A DNA stretch of 64,000 nucleotides from Sesamum alatum (lineage: Eukaryota > Streptophyta > Magnoliopsida > Lamiales > Pedaliaceae). Made by a program: the position numbers and the translations under genes. Below the pieces are notes generated by a model. That model saw only the letters and a list, made by a program, of their open reading frames with translations, had not been told where the DNA came from and searched no databases. Location: contig JACGWO010000012.1 of the NCBI GenBank assembly GCA_034509735.1, forward strand, positions 9,608,367-9,672,366, read 5' to 3'. Below are positions 11,377 through 21,048 of this stretch, in pieces. How positions within the stretch are numbered: the stretch's first letter is position 1; each line of letters begins with the position of its first letter.

Positions 11377-11399
11377 CGCTTGAAAGTGGCGGACTTTCG

Positions 11400-11408
11400 T
11401 ATAAATAG
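11400..11408 (+). promoter_or_regulatory. Internal TATA box upstream of gag (family B)
   Basis: TATAAATAG lies 97 bp before the gag ATG, embedded in the leader far downstream of the LTR promoter. The same box occurs at the equivalent place in every other gag-bearing copy: 28998-29006, 43305-43313, and reversed at 6699-6707, 38624-38632 and 52410-52418. A role as an internal promoter is an inference. Confidence 0.5.
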
Positions 11409-11504
11409 TGGGAGGGTTAAAGACTAAAAGGTCAAGTCTTCAACTTGAACAATAATATTACCATTATCTGCTAATTTCTGCTTTACATTTTCATTAATGT
11501 AGAT

Positions 11505-12413
11505 ATGTCTAAGAACCCATTAACCATGATTCTTGAGACTAACAAATTCAACGGAACGAACTACTCGGACTGGCTGAGAAACCTGAGGATTGTCCTCGGT
11601 TTCGAGAACCAAGGCTACGTCTTGGACGAGCCGCCACCGAGCGACTTACCGGAGGGGTCCACGCCTGAAGAACGTTTGACGTTCGAGAAATGGCATGAGG
11701 ACAACCGGAAAGTACGCAGTATCATATTGGCTTCGATGTCTAATGACATCCAGAAGCAGTATGAGAGGCTGGACAACGTCTCCGCCATAATGCTCCGCAT
11801 GAACGAGGTTTATGCGGTTCCGGATAGGCATATTAGATATGCCGCCACAAAAGCATTCTTTGGCACCAAGCTCGCTGAAGGAGCGTCTGTACAAAGTCAT
11901 GGGGTCAAGATGCTCTCCCTAGTGGAGAAACTCGAGGACCTTAAAGCTAGGCTTAACAATGACACGTACATTGACGTGATCCTCCAGTCGCTTCCTCCAT
12001 CCTATGACCCGTTTGTTGTAAACTACAACATGAATGGACTTGAGAAGTCTATTCATGAGTTGATCAACATGCTGGTCCAATACGAGGCAACGACCCACAA
12101 GTCGGCGCTGGGGGTATTGATAGGAGAGGCTTCAACCTCCAAGGCGAATGGCAAGAGGGCCGGACGCTGGAAGAGGAAGAAGGGCAAAGGGAAGACGGTT
12201 ACAGCCCCTGCTCGCGCTCTGGGTGTCCCTGTTGCTCCGGTTGGACCAAGCAAAGGGAAAGGGAAGGCCCGTGGTTGTCAGCGGTTCAAGGCAAATGATG
12301 TCTGCATGCATTGTAAAGGGAAAAGGCATTGGAAGAGGGAGTTCCCACAACTCCTGTCCAACCCAGGTGTGTTTGTGGTTGAAGTTAATATGATTACTAA
12401 TTCTGCTTCATAG
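11505..12413 (+). pseudogene. Copia gag with damaged CCHC knuckle (family B)
   Basis: The frame starts MSKNPLTMILETNKFNG and has the UBN2-like capsid region (residues about 10-210), a Lys/Arg/Gly-rich segment (about 220-260) and a zinc knuckle at 267-280. The knuckle reads C267, C270, H275, but the fourth ligand is Phe280 instead of Cys, and Gly274 has become Arg, so zinc binding is probably lost. A TAG at 12411-12413 replaces the Trp codon seen in sister copies just before the protease, which splits gag from pol. Gag would form the virus-like particle and package element RNA. Confidence 0.88.
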
Positions 12414-12416
12414 GTA

Positions 12417-13289
12417 TTGGATACCGGGTGTGGTGCTCACGTCTGCAATGATTTGCAGGCACTGCAAAGAAGCAGAAGGCTAACTAAGGATGAGATGATC
12501 CTGAGGCTAGGCGATGGCAAGGCCGTTGCTGCAGAGGCCATAGGATCACTAGAGTTAGCCATTAGTAGTCATGTTAGGATTGTACTGAACGACTGTTTCT
12601 ATGTACCTAGCATGATTAAAAACATTGTTTCCATCCCGGTCCTTGCTAAGAAGGGATATGAGTTTACCATCAATAAAAACGATTTTTTCATTATCGAAGA
12701 TGGTATTTCTCATCTGCTTGGTACATTGGTCAACGGTCTGTACATATTTCAACAGTCTAATTGGATTATGACTGCAGAACACAAACGAAAACGTGATGAT
12801 CATAATAACGCACAGATATGGCATGCGAGGTTAGGTCATATCTCTAAAGATAGGATAAGAAGGTTGGTGGAGTCAAACAGTCTAGAAATAGACGATTTGG
12901 ACAACCTATCGACCTGCAAATCCTGTCTAAAAGGAAAGATGACCAAGAAACCCTCTGTTGGACAAAGCACGCTAGCCAGTGGTCTGTTGGATTTGATCCA
13001 TACGGATGTCTGTGGCCCACTAAATACTCAGGCTAGAGGTGGGTACTCGTACTTCATAACCTTTACCGATGATCACTCACGGTATGGTTATGTTTACCTG
13101 ATGAGGTACAAGTCTGAAGCCTGTGGAAGGTTTAAGGAATACAGACTTGAAATAGAGAACCAAATCGGTCGAAAGATCAAAGCACTTCGGTCGGACCGAG
13201 GTGGAGAGTATTTGAGTGGTGAGTTTACTGATTATCTAAAAGAGAATGGGATTCTCTCTCAATTGTCCACTTGGAACACCGCAGCTTAA
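12417..13289 (+). pseudogene. Copia protease and integrase N-terminal/core region (family B)
   Basis: This frame continues directly after the in-frame stop at 12411. It carries the aspartic protease DTGCGAH motif, then the GAG-pre-integrase zinc region (WHARLGHISKDRI and CKSCLKGKM), then the integrase core with HTDVCGPL, TFTDDHSRYGYVYLM and RSDRGGEY. The frame is lost at about 13260, where small indels in the region coding for WTPPGTPQ end it with STWNTAA. Without the gag stop and the frameshift it would be one long polyprotein with its neighbours. Confidence 0.87.
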
Positions 13290-14655
13290 TGGTGTGTCTG
13301 AAAGGAGGAATCGGACCTTGTTGGACATGGTCCGATCCTTGATGAGTTTTACCGAACTCCCCCTTTCCTTCTGAGGATACGCTCTTGAGACGGCAGCCAA
13401 AGTTTTGAACTTGGCGCCATCTAAAAAGGTATCCCAGACGCCATATGAGATATGGCATGGCAAGCCTGCCTCCTACAAATACTTGAAAGTGTGGGGTTGC
13501 CCCGCATATGTCAAGAGATTAGTGGGAGATAAATTGGACTCGAGGTCTAGTTTATACAGGTTCATCGGCTATCCAAAAGAAACTGCAGGTTATTATTTCT
13601 ATGATCCCTCCGAGCAAAAGGTTTTTGTCTCACAAAACGCAGTGTTCTTGGAAAAAGGTTTTCCATCGGATAGTCGATGCGATGAGGTACTCCTTGAGGA
13701 ATCAAGTGAGGTACCCCATGAGGCGGCAGTGACATCTGAGCTAGTGGTTCCCAATGATATTGTTCCAGTCCTCCGTAGGTCGGCCAGAGTATCCCATGCA
13801 CCTGATAGGTATGGATTTCTGGGCTTGACCGGTCAGTTGGATAATGATCCAAAGACATACGGAGAAGCGATGTCGGACATCGATTCGGACAAGTGGCTTG
13901 AGGCCATGCAATCCGAGATGGACTCGATGGGTACAAACAAGGTTTGGACCCTAGTAGATCCACCCAAAGGGTTTAAACCCGTAGGGTGTAAATGGGTCTA
14001 CAAACGTAAGCTTGGAGCTGACGGGGAGGTTACAACCTTCAAAGCCAGGCTTGTGGCGAAAGGTTACACTCAGCGATCCGGGGTCGATTTTGAGGAAACC
14101 TACTCGCCCGTACCAATGGCCAAGTCCATTGGGATACTGCTTGCCATAGCAGCATGGTATGACTATGAAATATGGCAGATGGACGTGAAAACGGCCTTCC
14201 TCAACGGTTTCGTAGAGGAAGAGATCTATATGGATCAGCCGGAAAGTTTCATAACTGTTGGAGAAGAGCAGAAGGTCTGCCGTCTCCAAAGGTCCATCTA
14301 TGGCCCCAAACAAGCTTCCCGAACCTGCAACATACGTTTTGATGAAGTCATATGGGGATATGATTTCATCGAGAACGAGTTCGATCCTTGTGTATACAAG
14401 AAGATCAGTGGGAGCTCAGTTGCATTTCTGGTGCTTTACGTGGATGACATCTTGCTCATTGGGAATGATGCTAAGATGTTGGGTACAACTAAAGCTTGGT
14501 TGTCAACGCAATTCTCCATGAAGGATATGGGCGAGGCATCCTACATCCTTGGCATCAAGATCTACAGGGATAGATCTAAAAGGATGTTAGGAATGGCCCA
14601 GTCCTCGTATATTGAGAAAGTCTTGAAGAGATTCAAGATGGAGAGCTCAAAATGA
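13290..14655 (+). pseudogene. Copia integrase C-terminus and reverse transcriptase (family B)
   Basis: Homology continues after the frameshift, with a TGG-to-TGA stop near 13373, and a 416-codon frame then opens at 13405. It holds the integrase tail (YEIWHGKPASYKYLKVWG), a variable linker, and an RVT_2 polymerase with CKWVYKRK, FKARLVAKGYTQ, WQMDVKTAFLNGF and YVDDILLIGND, so the catalytic Asp residues are retained. It ends at TGA 14653-14655, where sister copies have the CGA Arg codon. This is the longest polymerase frame in the window, but it is separated from gag and RNase H. Confidence 0.88.
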
Positions 14656-15409
14656 GGATTCCTTCTTATGAGGCATGGAATTAAGTTATCCAAGAAGCAG
14701 TCTCCTAAGACTGATGAGGAGCTTAAAAGGATGTTGGACATCCCCTATGCTTCAGCCGTAGGCAGCATACAGTATGTTGTGAAGTGCACTAGAACTGATG
14801 TGGCTTTCGCTTTGAGCGTTACAAGTCGATATCAGTCGTGTGCCAGGAGGCACACTGGAGTGCAGTCAAGACTATCCTGAAGTACCTGAAAAAGGACTAA
14901 GGACATGTTCTTGATCTACGGCGGTGGAGAGTTGATACTGGAAGGCTATAGCGACGCTAGCTTCCAGTAGGATGACGATGATGCCAAGTCTCAGTATGGT
15001 TTTGTATTTAGACTAACTGGTGGCGTGGTTACTTGGAAGGGTTCTAAGTAGGCTACCACGGCGGACTCCACCATAGAGTTTTGAATACATAGTGGCTTTG
15101 GAAGCCGCTAAGGAGTGGTTTGGTTGATGAGCTACATCCAAGGGTTGGATGTAGTACCTAGCATTGCTCAACCTGTAATTATCTTTTATGATAACAATGG
15201 GGCGATACGCTAGCAAAGGAACCGAGATCTCATCACGATCCAAGCATATTCTTAGACGCTACCATCTGCTTAGAGAGATGGATAGCACGAGTGACGTTCG
15301 GTTGGACCAAGTCAGCTCCGCAGAAAACATAGCAGATCCACTTGCTAATCCCATGTCGCAAGTTGCCCATACTCACCATCTGAATAAGAGGTTTGAGGTC
15401 AATGGGTGA
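14656..15409 (+). pseudogene. Copia RNase H domain, heavily decayed (family B)
   Basis: The stretch 14668-14880 encodes MRHGIKLSKK and the PYASAVGSIQY connection region, then shifts frame near 14850. From there to about 15409 the RNase H domain can be followed by homology to 20597-20049, but stops and indels occur repeatedly. The terminal ADPLANPMSQVAHTHH block marks the end of the polyprotein. The polypurine tract and LTR follow directly. Confidence 0.8.
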
Positions 15410-15419
15410 TTGGCTTTAG

Positions 15420-15433
15420 GTCAAGTGGGAGAT
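15420..15433 (+). other. Polypurine tract of family B element
   Basis: GTCAAGTGGGAGAT lies immediately before the LTR start TGTTAGAATAGG. It matches the tract of the A elements base for base, which supports the close relationship of the two families. Confidence 0.85.
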
Positions 15434-16496
15434 TGTTAGAATAGGTGACCAAAAAGCCAATAGGTTTGGCGATTTGTAACCTATCTGACAACTTGATGTA
15501 AATGTAATATTATTATGTGATGAATAAGAGGAGTGTTCGTCACCAATAGTACCTTCTTTGTTGTGCTCATCTTACATTTGTTAAAATGGTATTTAACTTA
15601 TATCGCAACAAAGCCCACGGACCATGGATAACAACTCGTGCAGTTGGGCCACGCATTGGATGGTGGTCATGAAACCAACTGAATAAGAGTTGGGTCTGAA
15701 ACGTTCCACGTCGAGGACCTCGAGACAGGGCATCGAGAGTCCTATTAAGACTTGCGTCAAGAGTCGTGTTCATTGGATGAGTGTCGTGTTTCATCGGCAA
15801 CAGGCGTGTGACGCCTACACGATCTTGATGGGTTGGTCGACTGGGGTCGAGCTGACTGGACCGACTCCCGGGGATCATCATATGTAAGCCTTGGAGGCTT
15901 GGTTGGTATGATTGGTTTTCCGCGGTTCCGATAGTACGGGAGTAATCCTCAGACTTGAGGGATCATGGCAGTCGCGTGCATATGACGGCTGTATCTTGGA
16001 TCTGGCGAGAGGTAATCATTCTGTAAGATGATTATCATAAGCCTTGTCCAGTGCAGTTGGAATGTGTAGCGAGGACGGTGGATTCCAAGAAGAGGATCCG
16101 TCCCCTGTCAGTATGTGACAGAGGTATCTCCTATGCACTCGGAGACACGTTCATGCTGTTTGAAGCTGTGGCCACAGTGGTTGATCGAACAGGGAATGGT
16201 TTCCTGTGTCGACGCAATGAAGCATACGTGGTCTCGAGTATTAAGCATAGATGCCTAGTCGAGGATGGGAACCGACGCCCAATTCCATACCCTAGACTAA
16301 GGCCGGGAGACGGTAGACGGAAGGATCGTACCCGTACGGAATCGGCGCCTAAATGTTCACGCCAATTCACCTAGTCTCTAGTGCCATGGACCGTTGCTAG
16401 ATGGCCACCCATGGTAACGGGCCCCTGTGGGACACGGGCCCAAGTCTAGCTGAGGGTGAACCTAAAGGGTCACACACAAATCACCGAGGAAGTTGA

Positions 16497-16519
16497 GAGA
16501 TTGACTTGGAGTCAATCTC
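16497..16519. promoter_or_regulatory. Palindromic W-box pair in family B LTR
   Basis: GAGATTGACT and AGTCAATCTC form perfect 10-bp inverted arms around TGG, and each arm carries a TTGACT W-box core, the site bound by WRKY factors. Other B LTRs keep the dyad with one mismatch (near 18944 and 61510). It sits about 550 bp upstream of the TATA box. Confidence 0.45.
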
Positions 16520-16943
16520 GAAGGATAAAATAAGTAATTGGATTACTTTAGGGAAAGTCCATTGGATGGACGGGCCGATATTGTATTGGGCTTCCGTTTA
16601 ATCGGTAAATTGGATTTTTGATTAAATATGGAAAAGTTGAGACGTTGGATCTTTTAATTGGATTAAAAGATCAACGGGAATAATTTAAATGGACATTAAA
16701 TTGGATTTAATGTTGGATTCGTCGTAATTGGATTACGATAAAACCCGGTCTGTTAAATTATACCCGAGAGGAGAAATAATTCCTATTTTGGAGGAGGAAG
16801 AAGTTGGACTTCTTCCCCTAATTAAACATGGCCGACATGCTCCCTTGGAGGAAGTAAAATCAGCCATGTTTCATGGTAGGTGGTATGTTGACTTATCTCT
16901 TTTGGAAAGAGACAAATCAACTCCAATCAAGCTCTTCGCTTTT

Positions 16944-16962
16944 GGTATGATTTGATCATACC
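16944..16962. promoter_or_regulatory. Conserved 8-bp dyad in family B LTR
   Basis: GGTATGAT and ATCATACC are perfect inverted arms with a 3-base spacer, about 105 bp upstream of the TATA box. The same dyad is present in every other B LTR examined and in the diverged LTR C (63192-63210). It may be a protein-binding site; no known factor is assigned. Confidence 0.4.
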
Positions 16963-17067
16963 ATAAATTTTGGTAGGATTGATTGAAGAATTGATGGTGA
17001 TTGATTGGAATGAATCTAGACATCCTTGGATGAACCTAGACACATTCCAATAATCACATTAATTATG

Positions 17068-17075
17068 TATATATA
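17068..17075 (+). promoter_or_regulatory. TATA box of family B LTR promoter
   Basis: TATATATA occurs in an AT-rich stretch, followed at a typical distance by ACAACACC and then CT-rich leader sequence. It is conserved in the other B LTRs. Transcription would start about 30 bp downstream, which makes most of the LTR U3. Confidence 0.6.
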
Positions 17076-17541
17076 TTAGAATATACAACACCAAGCATAA
17101 GTGATTATTATTCATCTTTTTCTAGGAAAAAGAGAAGACAAAAATCCTCTCCTCTCTCTCAAACTCTCGGCCTCTCTCCCTCTCTTACACTTGTGTTTCT
17201 TCACTTGATTTTGAATCAAGAAGAAGAACAAAGTAAGTTTAAGAGAGCACTAATTCATAGTATTGTTCTCTTAAACCGATTCCTTCTTAAACCCGTTCTT
17301 TTCTAGCAAGAAGAACGTGTGTTTCTTCCGGTGTGGTGTGGATCACCTTTGGAGAAGCCATACATTTGGATTTCGTGAGCATTCCGGAGAAGGAACAACG
17401 CAAGTAGCCGGGAGCATACGCTAAATAATCAAAGGTAATGGTTTATTACGCCTTGATTGATTTAATATACATCTATGCCCTATGTGTTTAAATATATGTT
17501 TCTAATATTTACACATCCTACATCGAATGCCCGGTTGAGCA

Positions 17542-17562
17542 CCCAAGGGTATACCCCTTGGG
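17542..17562 (+). other. Hairpin near the 3' end of family B LTR
   Basis: Arms CCCAAGGG and CCCTTGGG enclose TATAC. The equivalent family A hairpin (32649-32669) has arms CTCAAGGG and CCCTTGAG around TACAC, so one base pair differs by a compensatory change. It lies within the predicted transcript. Confidence 0.5.
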
Positions 17563-17656
17563 ATTCATATTTTAAATTAGATTTGATTAATTTACGTACT
17601 ACTTCCTCGCTTCCTCGCTTCCGCTCGTGCTCCCGGGCGAATCCGCTTGTCCTTCA

Positions 17657-17798
17657 GGTTCCCGCGAGTCACCTCAGTCAGCTGCTCCCCAGCAGGCTAA
17701 CCCACTAACACTGCTTAGACGACCTTCGTCACCCGTCGATGAAATACGACAGCAGATGCTTAGTGCAAGTCTCAAAGGGAATCCCGGCACCCATTTTC
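17657..17798 (-). repeat. 142-bp fragment of family A LTR between two family B LTRs
   Basis: The sequence from GGTTCCCGCGAG to CCCATTTTC matches internal A LTR sequence (for example 2127-2269). It is bounded exactly by the U5 ends of two oppositely oriented B LTRs. It is probably the remnant of an A LTR into which both B elements inserted or recombined, but the remaining A LTR flanks are not present beyond the other ends. Confidence 0.8.
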
Positions 17799-20028
17799 TG
17801 AAGGACAAGCGGATCCGCCCGTGAGCGCGAGCGAAAGCGAGAAAGCGAGAAAATAGTGCGTAAATTTAAATCTAATTTAAATAAACGAATCCCAAGGGGT
17901 GTACCCTTGGGTGCTCAACTGGGCATTCGATATAGGATGTGTAAATATTAGAAATATATATTTAAACACATAGGGCATAGATGTATATTAAATCAATCAA
18001 AGCGTAGTAAAAGTGTTACCTTTGATTGTTTAGCGTATGCTCCCGGCTACTAGCGTTGTTCCTTCTCCGGAATGATCACGAAATCCAAACGTATGGATTC
18101 TCCAAAGGTGATCCACACCACACCGGAAGAAATACACGTTCTTCTTGCTAGAAAAGAACGGGTTCAAGAAGGAATCGGTTTAAGAGAAGAACACTATGAA
18201 TTAGTGCTCTCTTAAACTTACTTTGTTCTTCTTCTTGATTCAAAATCAAGTGAACAACACAAGTGTAGGAGAGGGAGAGAGTGCCGAGAGTTGAGAGAGA
18301 GGAGAGGGATTTTTTTTTCTTTTCTTTTTCCTAGAAAAAGATGAATAATGAATCACTTATGCTTGGTGTTGTATATTCTAATATATATACATAATTAATG
18401 TGATTATTGGAATGTGTCTAGGTTCATCCAAGGATGTCTAGATTCATTCCAATCAATCACCATCAATTCTTCAATCAAGCCTACCAAAATTTATGGTATG
18501 ATCAAATCATACCAAAAGGGAAGAGCTTGATTGGAGTTGATTTGTCTCTTTCCAAAAGAGATAAGTCAACATACCACCTAGCATGAAACATAGCTGATTT
18601 TGCTTCCTCCAAGGGAGCATGTCGGCCATGTTTAATTAAGGAAAGAAGTCCAACTTCTTCCCATTCCAAAATAGGAATTATTTCTCCTCGCGGGTGTAAT
18701 TTAACGGACCGGGGTTTATCGTAATCCAATTACGACGAATCCAATATTAAATCCAATTTAATGTCCATTTAAATTATTCCCGTTGATCTTTTAATCCAAT
18801 TAATAGATCCAACGTATCAACGTCTCAACTTTCCATATTTAATCGAAAATCCAATTTACCGATTAAACGAAAGCCCGATACAATATCGGCCCGTCCATCC
18901 AATGGACTTTCCCTTAAGTAATCCAATTACTTATTTTATCCTTCGAGATTGACTCCAAGTCGATCTCTCAACCTCCATGGTGATTTGTGTGTGACCCTTT
19001 AGGTTCATCCTCAGCTAGACTTGGGCCCGTGTCCCACAAGGACCCGTTACCATGGGTGGCCATCTAGCAACGGTCCATGGCACTAGAGACTAGGTGAATT
19101 GGCGTGAACATTTAGGCGCCGATTCCATACGGGTACGATCCTTCCATCTACCGTCTCCCGGCCTTAGTCTAGGGTATGGAATTGGGCGTGTCCCATCCTT
19201 GACTAGGCATCTATGCTTAATACTCAAGACCACATATGCTTCATTGCGTCGACACAGGAAACCATTCCCTGTTCGACCAACCACTGTGGCCACAGCTTCA
19301 AACAACATGAACGTGTCTCCGAGTGCATAGGAGATACCTCTATCACATACTGACAGGGGACGGATCCTCTTCTTGGAATCTACCTTCCTCGCTACACATT
19401 TCGACTGCACTGGACAAGGCTTATGATAATCATCTTACAGAATGATTACCTCTCGCCAGATCCAAGATACAACCATCATGTGCACACGACTGCCATGATT
19501 CCTCAAGTCTGAGGATTACTCCCGTACTATCGGAATCGGGGAAAACCAATCATACCGACCAAGCCTCCAAGGCTTCCATATGATGATCCCCGCGAGTCAG
19601 TCCAGTCAGCTCGACCCCAGTCGACCAACCCATCAAGATCGTGTAGGCGTCCCACGCCCATCACCGATGAAACACAACACTCATCCAATAAACACGACTC
19701 TTGACGCAAGTCTCTATAGGACTCTCGATGCCCTATCTCGAGGTCCTCGACTTGGAACATTTCAGACCCAACTCTTAATCAGTTGGTTTCATGACCACCA
19801 TCCAATGCGTGGCTCAACTGCACGAGTTGTTATCTATGGTCTGTGGGCTTTGTTGCGATATAAGTTAAACACCGTTTTTAACAAATGTAAGATGAGTGCA
19901 ACAATGAAGGTACCATTGGTGACGAACACTCATCTTATTCATCACATAATAATATTACATTCACATCGAGTTGTATAATAGGTTACAAATCGCCAAACCT
20001 ATTGGCTTTCTGGTCACCTATTCTAACA
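17799..20028 (-). repeat. Family B LTR (3' LTR, minus strand)
   Basis: This 2,230-bp LTR reads TGAAGGACAAGCGG...CTATTCTAACA on the plus strand and is followed by the reversed polypurine tract ATCTCCCACTTGACC. It mirrors 15434-17656 across a 142-bp spacer. The reversed TATA region is near 18380, and the GGTATGAT dyad is near 18494. Confidence 0.92.
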
Positions 20029-20048
20029 ATCTCCCACTTGACCTAAAG

Positions 20049-20640
20049 TCAATCACCCATTGACCTCAAACCCATCTTATCCAGCTGAGTATGGGCAACT
20101 TGCGACATGGGCTTAGTAAGTGGATCTGCTATGTTTTCTGCGGAGCTGACTCGGTCCATCCGAACGTCACCCCTACTAACCATCTCTCGGAGCAGATGGT
20201 AGCGTCTAAGAATATGCTTGGATCGGTGATGAGATCTCGGTTCCTTTGCTTGCGCTATAGCCCCGTTGTTATAGCAGAAGATAACCACTGGCTCAGCGAT
20301 GCTAGGTTCTACACCCACTTCTTGGATATAGCTCTTCATCCAAACCGTCTCCTTAGCAGCTTCCGAAGATGCTATGTATTCAGACTCTGTGGTGGAGTCC
20401 GCCGTGGTAGCCTGCTTGGAACTCTTCCAAGCGACCACGCCACCATTAAGTCTGAACACATAACCAGACTGAGACTTGGCATCATCGTCATCCGACTGGA
20501 TGCTAGTGTCGCTATAGCTTTCCAGTATCAACTCTCCACCGCCGTAGATCAAGAACATGTCCTTAGTCCTTTTTAGGTACTTCAGGATAGTCTTCACTGC
20601 ACTCCAGTGTGCCTCCCCGGCACACGACTAATATCGACTT
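20049..20640 (-). pseudogene. Copia RNase H domain (family B, minus strand)
   Basis: The open stretch 20597-20049 (182 codons) covers RNase H with SYSDTS, the KSQSGYVF block, DSTTESEY, and ADPLTKPMSQ near the end. It ends at MGLRSMGD and a stop close to the polypurine tract. The aligned CDNNGAI motif reads CYNNGAI here, so a conserved Asp is replaced by Tyr. A stop near 20631 separates it from the upstream connection region. Confidence 0.85.
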
Positions 20641-21048
20641 GTTACGCTCAAAGCGAAAGCCACATCAGGTCTAGTGCACTTCACAACATACTTTATGCTG
20701 CCTACGGCTGAAGCATAGGGGATGTCCAACATCCTTTTAAGCTCCTCATATGTCTTAGGAGACTGCTTATTAGATAACTTAATTCCATGCCTCATAGGAA
20801 GGAATCCTTGTTTTCAGTTCTCCATCTTGAATCTCTTCAAGACTTTCTCAATATACGAGGACTGGGCCATTCCTAACATCCTTCTAGATCTATCCCTGTA
20901 GATCTTGATGCCAAGGATGTAGGATACCTCGCCCATATCCTTCATGGAGAATTGCGTTGACAACCAAGCTTTAGTGGTACCCAACATCTTTGCATCATTC
21001 CCAATGAGCAAGATGTCATCCACGTAAAGCACCAGAAAAGCAACTGAG
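20641..21048 (-). pseudogene. Copia reverse transcriptase C-terminal part (family B), downstream of the insertion
   Basis: The frame 21032-20814 starts with LYVDDILLIGND and continues through the thumb region to KRFKMEN, where it stops. This is the 3' half of the polymerase whose 5' half resumes at 49396. The sequence stops being family B at 21048, exactly where the family A LTR begins. CTGAG at 21044-21048 is one copy of the target-site duplication. Confidence 0.88.

Larger units (their letters stand above)
8738..17656 (+). mobile_element. Family B copia retrotransposon, plus strand, 5' LTR missing
   Basis: The element comprises a leader (8738-9416 and 11377-11504, split by a solo family A LTR), a decayed gag-pol (11505-15409), a polypurine tract and a 3' LTR (15434-17656). 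The left end joins a truncated family A leader at about 8737, and no B 5' LTR or primer-binding site is present. The 3' LTR abuts a 142-bp scrap of A LTR and then an inverted B LTR. Confidence 0.85.
15434..17656 (+). repeat. Family B LTR (3' LTR, plus strand)
   Basis: This 2,223-bp LTR begins TGTTAGAATAGGTGACC and ends GCTTGTCCTTCA. Visible signals are a W-box dyad (16497-16519), an 8-bp dyad (16944-16962), a TATATATA box (17068-17075), a CT-rich stretch at about 17148-17190, and a hairpin (17542-17562). It is the left arm of a large inverted repeat with the LTR at 17799-20028. Confidence 0.9.

Noticed and set aside
19090..19410. Frames of 79-107 codons in family B LTRs (also 16051, 55448, 61066)
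   Set aside because: LTR sequence with no coding signature, and frames disrupted in sister copies.
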